This document shows positions 25,932 to 35,521 of a DNA stretch of 64,000 nt, piece by piece. The notes under the pieces are model-generated. The model did no database searches. It had not been told where the DNA came from and was given only the letters and a program-made list of their open reading frames with translations. Origin of the DNA: Paenibacillus antarcticus (lineage in GTDB: Bacteria; Bacillota; Bacilli; Paenibacillales; Paenibacillaceae); NCBI RefSeq assembly GCF_001637225.1, contig NZ_LVJI01000016.1, forward strand, positions 62,001 through 126,000, given 5' to 3'. Each line of letters starts with the position of its first letter. The stretch's first letter is position 1. The position numbers and the translations under genes are program-made.

Positions 25932-27599
25932 ATGAATAAGAATTCCATTCCTATATCAACAACCCAATCACTACTCTTTCATTTGGATGCAGTCAGATTG
26001 TGTCAGTTGCCTTCTGGAGGAGAAACGGCAAAGGAACGAACTTCATTACATACACTGATTGTTGTAACACAGGGTCAAGCGGGGGTCATGACAGACGATT
26101 ATAGGCGGTTTCACTTGGTTCCGGGTAGGGCATTCTTAGTGTGTCCCCAAAGTGGATACCAGCTTCAGAATGAAACGGAATGTACCCTTATATATTACCG
26201 GCTGTCTTTTTCTGCTATACAGATGAGAGGAATGCATCCTCAATTATACGATGGCGAGCTAGTATCTAGGTTAGGGGAGCTGACTGCCCATCCACTGACT
26301 CGGATCCTACGTCTTGTGAAGTTGATGGAAGAAGCAGAGACAACCTCTGGCGTACTAGGAGATTACAAGCGACAGCTTTGCTTTCAAGAACTAATGGTGC
26401 TTCTTCTTCAGCATAACCTTCATCCTGAGAGCGTAAATGTAGATGGAACCAAGCTTGTTGAGGATACTCTTACCTATATTCATAGTCACTATATGGACCG
26501 TATAAGCGTCCGGCAACTTGCAGAACTAGCGGGGGTTATGTACCAACAGTATACTCGGATTTTTCAACAACTGACTGGTAAGAAACCACTGGATTATCTG
26601 AATGAGTTGCGGATTGAGAGATCTAAAGAGTGGTTGCGAAACTCAGATGCACCGCTGCGGGAGATTGCTCATCTGGTCGGCTTTCGGGATGAGTATTATT
26701 TCAACCGTCGCTTTCGCCAGATGACGGGTCAAGCGCCAAGACAGTATTCAAAGTCAACACTTGGACATGTCCACGTCCGGGACTGGCTTGGTTATAGTGT
26801 CGAGATTCCGCAGAATCCGAGACGAATCGTATATCACGGAGAGACATTTGGCGATTTAGTGGCACTTGGCGTTGATGCAGTAGGGGGTAGTGTATTCCTA
26901 GAAGAACGTATCCCGGTTGGAGAGCAAGTATGCAATGAGGTGGATGTCAGATTCTTAATCGATGTTGCTAAGCTTGGAAGGTTGGAGCCCGATTTAATTA
27001 TTCTGGCGAGCAGTGATGAGGAACAGTACAACAAGGCGATAGGGATCGCTCCAACAGTAACATTTGATTCATTTGCGCCCCTTGAAGAACGGATGCACAC
27101 GCTAGGAAATTTGTTGGGCATTCGTGTGGTTGCTGAACAATGGATGGAGAATTATAAGGAACGCACGGATCAGATGTGGATGCGGTTGAGTGAGGAGCTA
27201 CGACCGGGTGAGAGTGCTTCGGTGTTCATTACTGATCGCGGTGGACGTTTTTTTGTAATGGGAACAATCGGACTTCCGGCTACGTTATATCATAAGTCGG
27301 GTTTTCAGGCGCCTTCCAGTATTGGGCAGCTACTTGACCGAGGAATGAGCTACATGGAAATTTCCATAGATGATCTGACCCTTTTCGCTGGAGATCGAAT
27401 ATTTATGGTTCTGACGAAGGAGGCTTCATCTCGACAGGCTGCCTATGAATTAGCTGAAAGTAAGGTGTGGAAAGGGCTACCCGCTGTACGAAATGGCCAT
27501 GCTTACTGGGTAGAGGATTGTGAGTGGAATTATGGGGATGCCCTGACGAGTATTCACATTCTGGACATGCTTCCAGCCTTGCTCACAAGTTCTTCCTAA
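25932..27599 (+). CDS. AraC family regulator fused to a siderophore-binding domain (Btr-like)
   Basis: This 555-residue cytoplasmic fusion has an N-terminal cupin-like sensor part (1-160), an AraC double helix-turn-helix (about 174-275; VRQLAELAGVMYQQYTRIF and IAHLVGFRDEYYFNRRF) and a class III substrate-binding domain (280-555) without signal peptide. The order matches Btr of Bacillus subtilis, which activates siderophore uptake genes when its binding domain is occupied by bacillibactin. Here the binding domain is paralogous to the neighbouring lipoprotein, so both probably recognise the same siderophore. A Fur box covers the promoter. RBS AAAGGAG precedes the ATG. The expected target is the upstream lipoprotein gene and its unlinked permease genes. 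Confidence 0.93.
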   Translation: MNKNSIPISTTQSLLFHLDAVRLCQLPSGGETAKERTSLHTLIVVTQGQAGVMTDDYRRFHLVPGRAFLVCPQSGYQLQNETECTLIYYRLSFSAIQMRGMHPQLYDGELVSRLGELTAHPLTRILRLVKLMEEAETTSGVLGDYKRQLCFQELMVLLLQHNLHPESVNVDGTKLVEDTLTYIHSHYMDRISVRQLAELAGVMYQQYTRIFQQLTGKKPLDYLNELRIERSKEWLRNSDAPLREIAHLVGFRDEYYFNRRFRQMTGQAPRQYSKSTLGHVHVRDWLGYSVEIPQNPRRIVYHGETFGDLVALGVDAVGGSVFLEERIPVGEQVCNEVDVRFLIDVAKLGRLEPDLIILASSDEEQYNKAIGIAPTVTFDSFAPLEERMHTLGNLLGIRVVAEQWMENYKERTDQMWMRLSEELRPGESASVFITDRGGRFFVMGTIGLPATLYHKSGFQAPSSIGQLLDRGMSYMEISIDDLTLFAGDRIFMVLTKEASSRQAAYELAESKVWKGLPAVRNGHAYWVEDCEWNYGDALTSIHILDMLPALLTSSS

Positions 27600-27649
27600 A
27601 TATTCGTGATTTGAGAATTCAGCTCTTGCACTAGATACGACAGATCATA

Positions 27650-27690
27650 TGGCAAGAAAAAGAGACATTAGAGCGTAATGCTCTAACGTC
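27650..27690 (-). terminator. Terminator of the LtaS-like gene
   Basis: Arms GACATTAGAGC and GCTCTAACGTC pair with one G-T mismatch around a 5-base loop. Read on the minus strand, the stem is followed by TCTTTTTCTT. Confidence 0.7.
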
Positions 27691-27725
27691 CCAAGATAAT
27701 TTTTGTATCAAGTACCTATATACGA

Positions 27726-29651
27726 TCATGGAGATCGTTTAGGCAATAATTTCACATATTTATCTGATAATTTCATAAGTGACAAGATATAATCATAGTC
27801 CTTACGGTAGGCACTCACATCTTGAACAGGTTGGAGTGTTTTTAGCGAGGTGGCTGTTCCATCCTCAAATCCAGTACCAGGAACGAACATGACATCGTTA
27901 TTAAAGAAAGAACCTGTGGGTAAGTAATATCGCATTCCGACAACATTATGGTCCGTATTCAGAAGGTCGCGTCCGAATGCAGTGAACTTCTTATCCTCAA
28001 GGGATAGACCCAGGAGATTAGCCACTGTCGGCATAATATCAAGTTGTCCACCTGTAACTTCTACAACTTTACCTTCTTTTTGTTTGGGAACATGAATCAG
28101 GAATGGAATATTGAATCGACTGATCTGATTATCGTATGGAATACCTAGTTTGGCTGTTATCTCATCCCCAGCGATCTCTTTCGGGTTAAGACCAAAGTGA
28201 TCTCCATAAACGACCAACATCGTGTTATCCCATAGGCCATTCTCTTTTAACTGATCGATAAGTGTTCCTAATGCATAATCAGTATAGTTCACAGCTGTCA
28301 AATAGTTACCGAGTTGCGATCCCTCCATATCGGCGGGCACCGTAATTCTTCGTTTATCTTCAGGAATAACAAAGGGAGCATGACTAGATGTTGTTACGAA
28401 CTGTGCATAAAAAGGCTTCTTCTCAGAGGACGTCTCTGTAATTTTCTCAATACCAACACGATACATTTCTTCATCTGAAGCTCCGAAATCATTGAACATA
28501 TCATTCACATAGTAGGGTTTGTCATAATAATGATCGAACCCAAGCCCCGGATATAATAAGTTTCGACTCCAAAAGGTTACATCATTAATATGAAAAGTTG
28601 CCGATGTATATTGCTGTTCATGTAATAGCCGTGAGAGGCTTGGTAGCTCCCTGTTTCCAAATCCGGCTGACATCGCTTCGGTTCCTGTTGGATAAATGGA
28701 TGTGTTGGACATGAATTCAGCATCCGATGTATTACCTTGACCAATCTGCTGATAAAAGTATGGGAAATAGTAGCTTTCCTTCGCAAGTTGGTTAAGCACA
28801 GGTGTGACTTCTTGTTGTGCTAGATTGAGGTGAATCGGGAAATTCTGAAAAGCTTCCATTTGTACAACGATGACATTCATGCCTTTAGCAGAACCGAACT
28901 GAGTAGGTGGTACAGCGTTATTATTGCGATAAGGGTAGGTTGACTGTAGCACCTTCACTTCTGCTTTGGTTTCTTGTAAATTCCCACTAGCGATCATGTT
29001 GCTCTCTTGTTTACTCTTAAGTGCAGCAGCCACTTGATAATTTAGAAATCCAAGGTTCTCAGCTTGTACAAGTTCATTATCGATGTGCAGAGAACGGTTA
29101 ATAACAAGACTTGAACAACCAATACTTAGTACTAATGTTAATGCTACAACGATGTTCCACTTTCTTGTTCCATCCTTGTGATTGCGAGTAGAACTCATGA
29201 TATGACCTAAGGTGTACATACGATGACTCTTGCGACGGACAACGATGCTAACAAGTATAAATATTAGCCCGATGGCAAAATCTACAAAGAAGAGGAAATG
29301 GATGGGTTTGATCAAAGTAGTAATACTGGAACGAATTTGACCTACTTGTCCTATTTCTGTGAGTGTCGTATACGTTGGTACTGAACCAAAATGAATCTGA
29401 TACAAAGTTGCAGCAAACAGCGTAAGCGAAACAATAAGATTAACACTCCAGAATACGCTTCGTTTTGCTTTGACGGGTGTGATGAGATCGAATAAACACA
29501 TGACTACAAGAATGGACAATGTGTCGGCGATTATTCCTGCTCCCGTAACTTCTTTGAAAAAGAAAAAGCGAAGAAGACAAAATTTAGCTATTAATAGTAG
29601 CGTAATACCGATCAAAGTGGGTAGTTTGTTTGCTTTCCAATTCATGGACAT
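27726..29651 (-). CDS. Lipoteichoic acid synthase family protein (LtaS-like)
   Basis: This 641-residue membrane enzyme has five N-terminal membrane spans (residues 10-190) and a large extracellular sulfatase-like domain. The catalytic Thr308 lies in QGNTSDAEF, a metal-ligand Glu266 in VVQMEAF, and further metal residues in VVYGDHFG. LtaS enzymes move glycerol-phosphate from phosphatidylglycerol onto a growing lipoteichoic acid chain. Firmicutes often have several paralogues (LtaS, YfnI, YqgS, and the primase YvgJ); which one this is cannot be told. It is transcribed alone, convergent to the AraC regulator gene. The start is either the ATG at 29651 or the second one at 29645; the RBS is weak. 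Confidence 0.93.
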   Translation of the reverse strand: MSMNWKANKLPTLIGITLLLIAKFCLLRFFFFKEVTGAGIIADTLSILVVMCLFDLITPVKAKRSVFWSVNLIVSLTLFAATLYQIHFGSVPTYTTLTEIGQVGQIRSSITTLIKPIHFLFFVDFAIGLIFILVSIVVRRKSHRMYTLGHIMSSTRNHKDGTRKWNIVVALTLVLSIGCSSLVINRSLHIDNELVQAENLGFLNYQVAAALKSKQESNMIASGNLQETKAEVKVLQSTYPYRNNNAVPPTQFGSAKGMNVIVVQMEAFQNFPIHLNLAQQEVTPVLNQLAKESYYFPYFYQQIGQGNTSDAEFMSNTSIYPTGTEAMSAGFGNRELPSLSRLLHEQQYTSATFHINDVTFWSRNLLYPGLGFDHYYDKPYYVNDMFNDFGASDEEMYRVGIEKITETSSEKKPFYAQFVTTSSHAPFVIPEDKRRITVPADMEGSQLGNYLTAVNYTDYALGTLIDQLKENGLWDNTMLVVYGDHFGLNPKEIAGDEITAKLGIPYDNQISRFNIPFLIHVPKQKEGKVVEVTGGQLDIMPTVANLLGLSLEDKKFTAFGRDLLNTDHNVVGMRYYLPTGSFFNNDVMFVPGTGFEDGTATSLKTLQPVQDVSAYRKDYDYILSLMKLSDKYVKLLPKRSP

Positions 29652-29959
29652 TTCTTATTTCACTTCTTTTCTTTTATTGAAAAATTAATAATTAGTGTAA
29701 CGTAAAAAACGAAAAAAGACAAAGAAATGGCAGTTATTAGTGATTAGGCAATCGACTGTTAATCTGTTAGATTTGTGGACATAATAACCAAGAGCTTCGC
29801 CTTCGCGAGAACTTTCTCCAGCGGCATTGCCATCAATGTGCATCAGGGTTTAATCATATATCACCATAAACAGGATATCACTTTAATCCATCTCAGTTTG
29901 AGATCGGTTTTATAATGTGTTATCATTTTAGTAACAGTATGCGAAAGGGGAGATGAGAT
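29652..29959. other. Divergent intergenic region between the LtaS gene and a small membrane protein gene
   Basis: The stretch has a run of A-rich sequence near the LtaS start and, at 29898-29926, a promoter for the rightward gene: TTGAGA, 17 bases, TATCAT. Apart from that I see no gene or clear repeat. Confidence 0.5.
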
Positions 29960-30331
29960 ATGATCAGAATACAACAGGTAATTCGTTTTTTTATGTTGCT
30001 TGGTATAGCTTTGGTTCTATCCTTCTCCTTTCCAGTGTCTTCTAATGAAGAGCGTACGAGTGAGAATGAAACATACCAGCGAACGATTTCTTCAGAAGTA
30101 CATATGATTAGACCACTTCTTCGTCAAACCGCACCAGTGTACTCAAGGCTTACTATAGTCGCGCAATTATTACCCCTTTTATTCATGGTGTATTTTCTAA
30201 CCATCCTACGAGTATTTTTATTATCAAATCCCTTTAAACGTTGTATTCCTTTATTATTACGTCGCTTATTTCTTGACCCCATTAAATACACCTCCACTTA
30301 TGTGAGCAGAGCTAATTTGCCTGTGCTCTAA
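29960..30331 (+). CDS. Small hypothetical membrane protein
   Basis: This 123-residue protein has one N-terminal hydrophobic segment (residues 8-26, FFMLLGIALVLSFSFPV, possibly a signal anchor) and a second at about 68-88 (LLPLLFMVYFLTILRVFLL), with a basic C-terminal tail. A good RBS (AAGGGGAGATGAG) and a sigma-A promoter support expression. I do not recognise the family, and no motif hints at function. It precedes khtT but has its own promoter and lies 154 bases away. Confidence 0.55.
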   Translation: MIRIQQVIRFFMLLGIALVLSFSFPVSSNEERTSENETYQRTISSEVHMIRPLLRQTAPVYSRLTIVAQLLPLLFMVYFLTILRVFLLSNPFKRCIPLLLRRLFLDPIKYTSTYVSRANLPVL

Positions 30332-30485
30332 TTTAATTCACCCTTTTATACGTAAGCCATTCCTAATAACAATTTTTATAATGTTATACTTATCCATGAA
30401 CAAATAGAGACGGACACTGTTCTTTTTTAAGGAGCAATGTAATCGTTCTATTTAAATATTCAGAATAATTGGAGGTATTTTAATA

Positions 30486-30980
30486 ATGAATGTACGCGAG
30501 ATAGATTTACCAGGTATTGGGAAGAAATTTCATATTATGACACGTAGTGGGGATAAGTTAGTGGTCATTATTCATGATGATGGAAGAAGAGAAATGTATC
30601 ATTTTGACTATGAGGATCCGGATGACAGTGTTTCTATGATTTCGATGGATGACGATGAGGCACGTGTGATTGCAGCGATTGTAGGTGGAATGACTTATGT
30701 CCCTAAAGCACTTGAGAAAGTGGATATGGCATTCGATGAACTAATTATTGAATGGTACAAAATTGACAGTAGCTATAAATCCATCGGTAAATCGATTGGT
30801 GAACTTGATGTGCGCCAGAATTCGGGAGCTATGATTATCGCCATTATTGAGAAAGATCACTCGAAGCACGTGAATCCAGGTCCAGAATTCGTGATTACGA
30901 AGGAGTCTACGCTGGTTGTTGTAGGAGAACGTGAACAGCAGAAGTTATTCAAACAAATTTTACTGAACGGAAGTGGTTGA
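30486..30980 (+). CDS. khtT: K+/H+ antiporter regulatory subunit, KhtT-like (TrkA-C domain)
   Basis: This 164-residue soluble protein has an N-terminal part of about 75 residues and a C-terminal TrkA-C (RCK_C) domain at about 80-160, with [21 protein letters not shown] and [11 protein letters not shown]. It lies 4 bases before a CPA2-type antiporter gene. In Bacillus subtilis KhtT gates the KhtU antiporter and its RCK_C domain binds c-di-AMP, giving K+ efflux at high potassium or alkaline pH. I recognise the pair from order and domain type. RBS TTGGAGGT precedes the ATG. Confidence 0.88.
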   Translation: MNVREIDLPGIGKKFHIMTRSGDKLVVIIHDDGRREMYHFDYEDPDDSVSMISMDDDEARVIAAIVGGMTYVPKALEKVDMAFDELIIEWYKIDSSYKSIGKSIGELDVRQNSGAMIIAIIEKDHSKHVNPGPEFVITKESTLVVVGEREQQKLFKQILLNGSG

Positions 30981-30984
30981 ATAG

Positions 30985-32238
30985 ATGGATTATATTGTTT
31001 TTGAAGTAGGGTTGGCCATTGCTTTAATCGCTGCAGCGGGACTGATAGCGACCAAGATTAGATTTTCCGTTATACCCTTTTATATATTGATTGGTATGGC
31101 CGTTGGGCCTCACGCAATGAACTTTTGGCATTTTGATTTCCGATTCATAGAGAGCGCCCCCTTTATTGACCTTTTAGGTCGCATTGGGGTACTGTTCCTC
31201 TTGTTCTATTTGGGTATTGAATTCTCGATAGGGCGGTTGATCAAGTCAGGTAAGTCGATTGTGACGGGCGGATCGATATACATTGGAATTAACTTTACTT
31301 TGGGACTTATATTGGGATGGTTAGCGGGGTTTCCGATTTCGGAAATTCTCGTTATTGCAGGGATTACAACCATCTCCTCGAGTGCCATTGTAGCCAAAGT
31401 CCTTGTAGATCTGAAGCGTACAGCTAACGCAGAGACGGAAATGGTCCTTGGAATAACCATGTTTGAAGATGTATTTCTTGCTGTATATTTATCTATCCTC
31501 TCAGGAATTGTCCTCAGTGACTCCTCTAGTGTGTGGGGAGTACTATTGACCGCATCCATAGCCTTGGGATTCATGTTATTGATGATTATTATTGGACGAA
31601 AGGCGGTCCCACTGTTAAATAAGCTGCTCAATATTCGTTCTAATGAACTATTTGTCCTTGTTGTGTTTGGTTCATTATTTCTAGTGGCGGGCTTTGCAGA
31701 AACGATTCATGTAGCTGAAGCTATAGGAGCGTTACTCTTTGGACTTGTACTCGCGGATACGGACCATGCGAAACGCATTGAGCATCTTATTTTACCCTTT
31801 AGGGACTTTTTCGGAGCTATCTTCTTCTTTAGTTTTGGGCTATCCATTAATCCGTTAGAAATGTTTGGTGCGGTATGGTTATCTCTTGCAGCTGTTCTTC
31901 TAACGCTTGTTGGGAATTTCGTTGCAGGAATGATAGCAGGTAGAAATGCAGGATTGTCCACTAAGGCATCATTTAACATCGGATTCACAATCATGGGTCG
32001 TGGGGAATTCTCCATTATCATGGCTAACTTAGGAAAAGCAGGGGGCCTTATGCCCATACTACAGTCCTTTACAGCTCTGTATGTATTAATTATGGCCATC
32101 CTAGGGCCTTTGCTATCTAAAGAGTCTAAGCATATTTATAACTTCATGGATAACATATTCAAATTCAAAGATTCTAAGAGAAGAGATAAAGGTGAGGTTA
32201 AGGTGAAACCTAAGCTGCCAGAGGAAAGTGGAACGTAA
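30985..32238 (+). CDS. khtU: K+/H+ antiporter membrane subunit, KhtU-like (CPA2 family)
   Basis: This 417-residue protein has about 12 hydrophobic spans and the CPA2 core, with GRIGVLFLLFYLGIEFS near residue 75, ISSSAIVAKVLVDL near 140 and FSFGLSINPLEMF near 280. The C-terminal tail is short and charged without its own RCK domain, as expected when the regulator is a separate protein. It is the membrane part of the potassium-efflux antiporter formed with the preceding gene product. Confidence 0.9.
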   Translation: MDYIVFEVGLAIALIAAAGLIATKIRFSVIPFYILIGMAVGPHAMNFWHFDFRFIESAPFIDLLGRIGVLFLLFYLGIEFSIGRLIKSGKSIVTGGSIYIGINFTLGLILGWLAGFPISEILVIAGITTISSSAIVAKVLVDLKRTANAETEMVLGITMFEDVFLAVYLSILSGIVLSDSSSVWGVLLTASIALGFMLLMIIIGRKAVPLLNKLLNIRSNELFVLVVFGSLFLVAGFAETIHVAEAIGALLFGLVLADTDHAKRIEHLILPFRDFFGAIFFFSFGLSINPLEMFGAVWLSLAAVLLTLVGNFVAGMIAGRNAGLSTKASFNIGFTIMGRGEFSIIMANLGKAGGLMPILQSFTALYVLIMAILGPLLSKESKHIYNFMDNIFKFKDSKRRDKGEVKVKPKLPEESGT

Positions 32239-32282
32239 ACGTTTATAATCCACGCCTGAAATGCTGTCCAGAACCGTCTGTC

Positions 32283-33209
32283 ATGATAGGTAAACTCTAT
32301 TGCAGAGGAGGAGGATTTGCACTGAAACTACTTAGAGCTTCTTTAGAATCAACGCACTCATATGAGCGCGGTGAATTTAAACGCTGGTGTACTCGAATTT
32401 TGTTTGTTGTTATAGGTAGTGTGTTAGCCTCAGTAGGGTTGGAATTGTTCTTAATTCCAAATCAGATTATTGTCGGTGGGATGACAGGGATTTCTGCTCT
32501 ATTCGCTCATATGACAGAGATGAGATTAGGATTATTTCTTCTTTTATTGAATGTACCCTTTATAGGTATGAACTACAGACACATTCGAAGAGAGTTTGTC
32601 ATCCTGACGGTACTGGGATTGATCGTATTCTCATTAAGTGCCATCTTTCTTCATCATACTCCTGCATTGATCGAGCATCCATTATCGGCTGCAATGGTTG
32701 GGGGAGTCTCATTGGGACTTGGAGTGGGTACAGTTGTTCGATATGGCGGAGCATTGGATACGCTGGAACTTTCTGAACGTTCTCATTGGAGAAATGGATT
32801 ACCTGTGGATAACATCATGATGTTGATTAATTGTATGGTGTTGAGCACCGCTGGTGTTATATTCGGATGGGATCAAGCGATGTATTCTGTTATTGCCTAT
32901 CTTCTAGCGTACGAGATGATTCATATCACCATTAGAGGATTCGCATTATACAGGACGATGTATGTTCAGAGCGCCAGACATGACGAGATTGAACAGGTTC
33001 TTTCTTTGAGGCTTAGTCTTACGAATATATCGCCGAATGAGATGAATTCCGACCTTGAACACCGTAATAAGGTAGTCAAACCGTTAGAATATAAGGTTCA
33101 TATAGCTGAAAAGGCACGATTTAGAGTTCTGGTGAGATCCATAGACCCAGAAGCAGATATTTCAAGTCATGATACAAGAACCACGCCAAATTATTTTAAT
33201 AGAAAATAA
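32283..33209 (+). CDS. YitT family membrane protein (DUF161/DUF2179)
   Basis: This protein has five or six membrane spans beginning near residue 37 (TRILFVVIGSVLASVGLELF), the family motif LIPNQIIVGGMTGISAL, and a soluble DUF2179-like C-terminal part from about 220. The function of the family is unknown; many paralogues occur in bacilli. The start is doubtful. The ATG at 32283 lacks an RBS, whereas GGAGGAGGA at 32306-32314 stands 7 bases before an in-frame CTG at 32322 that would give a 295-residue form. It is in line with khtTU but 45 bases downstream without overlap. Confidence 0.85.
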   Translation: MIGKLYCRGGGFALKLLRASLESTHSYERGEFKRWCTRILFVVIGSVLASVGLELFLIPNQIIVGGMTGISALFAHMTEMRLGLFLLLLNVPFIGMNYRHIRREFVILTVLGLIVFSLSAIFLHHTPALIEHPLSAAMVGGVSLGLGVGTVVRYGGALDTLELSERSHWRNGLPVDNIMMLINCMVLSTAGVIFGWDQAMYSVIAYLLAYEMIHITIRGFALYRTMYVQSARHDEIEQVLSLRLSLTNISPNEMNSDLEHRNKVVKPLEYKVHIAEKARFRVLVRSIDPEADISSHDTRTTPNYFNRK

Positions 33210-33223
33210 ATATCATTCTTATG

Positions 33224-33275
33224 AAAAATGCCAAAAAGCAGGAGTTGAAATTCTTGCTTTCTGGCATTTTTATTT
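33224..33275 (+). terminator. Intrinsic terminator after the YitT gene
   Basis: AAAAATGCC-AAAAGCA pairs with TGCTTTCTGGCATTTTT, leaving small internal bulges, and a T-rich run follows. Confidence 0.8.
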
Positions 33276-33311
33276 TAATTTTTCTATGGTTACGATAGTG
33301 CGGATGCTGGA

Positions 33312-34061
33312 TTATCCGTTCATCACACTACCACCGTTGGCTCCAAGAACTTGTCCGGTATAAATGCTACCGTCATCTGAGGCAAGGAATAGAACGGATC
33401 TTGCGATCTCCCGAGGGAATGCGAGTCTATTCAATAAATAACGTGCGTCATTCTTATCTTGGGTCTCCTCAAGAGAGGAACGGATATCGGTGAATGTACC
33501 ACCTGGTGCTACGGCATTAACTAACACGTATGGAGCTAGTTCCCTTGCGAGCGATTTAGTAAATGCAGTAATGCCGCCTTTAGCTGCTGCATAATGTGCA
33601 AATTCAGCACCACCTTGGGTTACAAGGTCAGATGTAACGTTAATGATTCTCCCTGATTTCTGCTCCCACATTCGACGAGCTGCTTCACGAGAGGTATAGA
33701 AGGTACCATACATATGTATTTTGATCATTCTGTCCCATTGCTCGTCTGTCATTTCTCTGACGGATACTGCTTGGGCAATCCCAGCATTATTGACTAGAAT
33801 ATCAATTCTTCCGAACAGACTGTCCATCGCTGTGAATAAATCCTTTACCTGAACAGGGTCGCTGACATCTGCATGAAAAATTTCAGCCCGAACGCCGTAA
33901 GTTTCTGCTTGATTCTTAACATCCAGTGCTTCCTTATCGTCACCGAAATAGTTAATCATGACATGGATACCTGCTTTGGCAAATTCCAAAGCGACTGCCT
34001 TTCCGATGCCTCTACTAGAACCAGTGACTAAAGCGCATTTTACGGTTGATTCCATACCCAT
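33312..34061 (-). CDS. Short-chain dehydrogenase/reductase, FabG-like
   Basis: This 249-residue classical SDR has the cofactor motif TGSSRGIGKAVALEF, the NNAG structural motif, the catalytic Ser in INVTSD, and the YxxxK pair in HYAAAK. It ends with a Gly-rich tail. The closest activity by sequence type is 3-oxoacyl-ACP reductase (NADPH), but many SDRs of this shape act on other alcohols. It is transcribed alone on the minus strand; RBS AAAGGAGAG lies upstream of the ATG at 34061. The context gives no clear pathway. Confidence 0.9.
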   Translation of the reverse strand: MGMESTVKCALVTGSSRGIGKAVALEFAKAGIHVMINYFGDDKEALDVKNQAETYGVRAEIFHADVSDPVQVKDLFTAMDSLFGRIDILVNNAGIAQAVSVREMTDEQWDRMIKIHMYGTFYTSREAARRMWEQKSGRIINVTSDLVTQGGAEFAHYAAAKGGITAFTKSLARELAPYVLVNAVAPGGTFTDIRSSLEETQDKNDARYLLNRLAFPREIARSVLFLASDDGSIYTGQVLGANGGSVMNG

Positions 34062-34228
34062 CTTGTTTAGTCTCTCCTTTGATAAAGATAAGTGATAGGG
34101 TTTTCATTAATAGGAACACAAAAGACAAAGAAAAAATGTTTAAGTTAATATATCAAATTAGATAATTTAAATCCATAGATTACCATGCATTAAGTGGGGT
34201 AATAAGGGATAATGTTACAAAATAGCAA

Positions 34229-34271
34229 ACTAAATACACGTCGTTTATTATCAAGATGACGTGTATTTAGT
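34229..34271. terminator. Hairpin after the MurG-like gene
   Basis: The 14-base arms ACTAAATACACGTC and GACGTGTATTTAGT are perfectly complementary with a 15-base loop. On the minus strand it lies beyond the MurG-like stop codon. The T tract is imperfect. Confidence 0.6.
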
Positions 34272-34331
34272 CATATATTGTAAGAAAATAAGGTTTGCTT
34301 AATGTGTGTGAAATACCTTTAAGACATACGT

Positions 34332-35405
34332 TTACTTTCTTTTTGCAGCTTTTTGAATAAGCTGAATGACTTGATCTATCGTACTCGACTGATCATGTTT
34401 AGTCATGTTGTCTACGATCTGTTGGCGGTTATATAACAAGAGTTCTAGCGATTGAATGAAGGATTCATCGGTCAACTCCTCTTCCAATAGAACCTCAGCA
34501 TATCCTGCTTTCTGAAAAGATTGTGCGTTTAATATTTGATCTCCTCGACTTGCTGCTCTTGATAGAGGAATCAATAACATGGGTTTGTGAAGGGCAAGAA
34601 ATTCGAATATTGAATTGGAACCAGCCCTTGTTACGACAACATCAGCGGAAGCAATGACATCCGAGAGCTCATCTTGAATGTATTCGAACTGTTGATATCC
34701 ATCGAGATGGATGGATGGGTCGATTTGGCCTTTCCCGCAGATATGTACCACTTGGTATTGTTTCAAGAGTTGGGGTAGATTGTTACGAATGGTCCCGTTT
34801 ATTTTTTTGGAACCTAAGCTACCTCCCATTACGAGAATGATGGGTTTACTGTCAACGAACTTAAGTAGGCTTCGTCCACGGGTGGCATTGCCAGTACGAA
34901 GCTCATCACGAATAATAGCTCCAACATAAGTGGCTTTGTCACTCTTGATATGATCCAACGTTTCAGGGAATGTCACGCACACCTTAGTTGCAAGAGGAAG
35001 AGCAATTTTATTAGCGAGACCCGGCGTGATATCTGATTCATGAATAATGATAGGAACATTGTTTAATTTGGCGCCAATGACGACGGGAACAGAGACGAAG
35101 CCACCCTTTGAGAACACAACATCAGGTTTTATTTTTCGAATTAGGGAGTAAGCTTCAAATACTCCTTTGACGATGCGAAAGGGATCTTTGAAATTCTCAA
35201 CACTCATATATCGTCGAAGTTTACCTGTTGAAATCCCGTGATAATCGACATGATCAACGTTCGAAATGAGCTCAGATTCAATACCCTTGATCGAGCCTAT
35301 ATATGAAACATCCCAGCCTGATGCAACAAACCTTGGAATGAGAGCTACATTCACAGTGACATGTCCTGCAGATCCGCCACCAGTAAATAAAATACGTTTG
35401 GACAT
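34332..35405 (-). CDS. MurG-like UDP-N-acetylglucosamine:undecaprenyl-PP-MurNAc-pentapeptide transferase
   Basis: This 357-residue GT-B enzyme has the MurG N-terminal Gly motif [18 protein letters not shown], the middle [11 protein letters not shown] and the donor-site region [12 protein letters not shown] and [19 protein letters not shown]. MurG adds GlcNAc to lipid I to form lipid II at the cytoplasmic membrane face. The usual murG sits in the dcw cell-division cluster, but none of those genes is near here, so this is probably a second copy, as seen in some bacilli. The H-V-T variation after SAGH is also typical of such second copies, as far as I remember. Confidence 0.88.
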   Translation of the reverse strand: MSKRILFTGGGSAGHVTVNVALIPRFVASGWDVSYIGSIKGIESELISNVDHVDYHGISTGKLRRYMSVENFKDPFRIVKGVFEAYSLIRKIKPDVVFSKGGFVSVPVVIGAKLNNVPIIIHESDITPGLANKIALPLATKVCVTFPETLDHIKSDKATYVGAIIRDELRTGNATRGRSLLKFVDSKPIILVMGGSLGSKKINGTIRNNLPQLLKQYQVVHICGKGQIDPSIHLDGYQQFEYIQDELSDVIASADVVVTRAGSNSIFEFLALHKPMLLIPLSRAASRGDQILNAQSFQKAGYAEVLLEEELTDESFIQSLELLLYNRQQIVDNMTKHDQSSTIDQVIQLIQKAAKRK

Positions 35406-35521
35406 TTGTTAAACCTCACAGTTGTTCTGGTCACTTTCGTGTCCCAGTTATTCTAACTTGCTTGTACATGGATTTAAAAGTAAGTAGCTATCGGTAACAC
35501 TCAGATTTTCGCAATCACCCT

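Noticed and set aside
31206..32099. Two long minus-strand frames inside the KhtU gene
   Set aside because: Shadows of hydrophobic plus-strand codons; no start signals.
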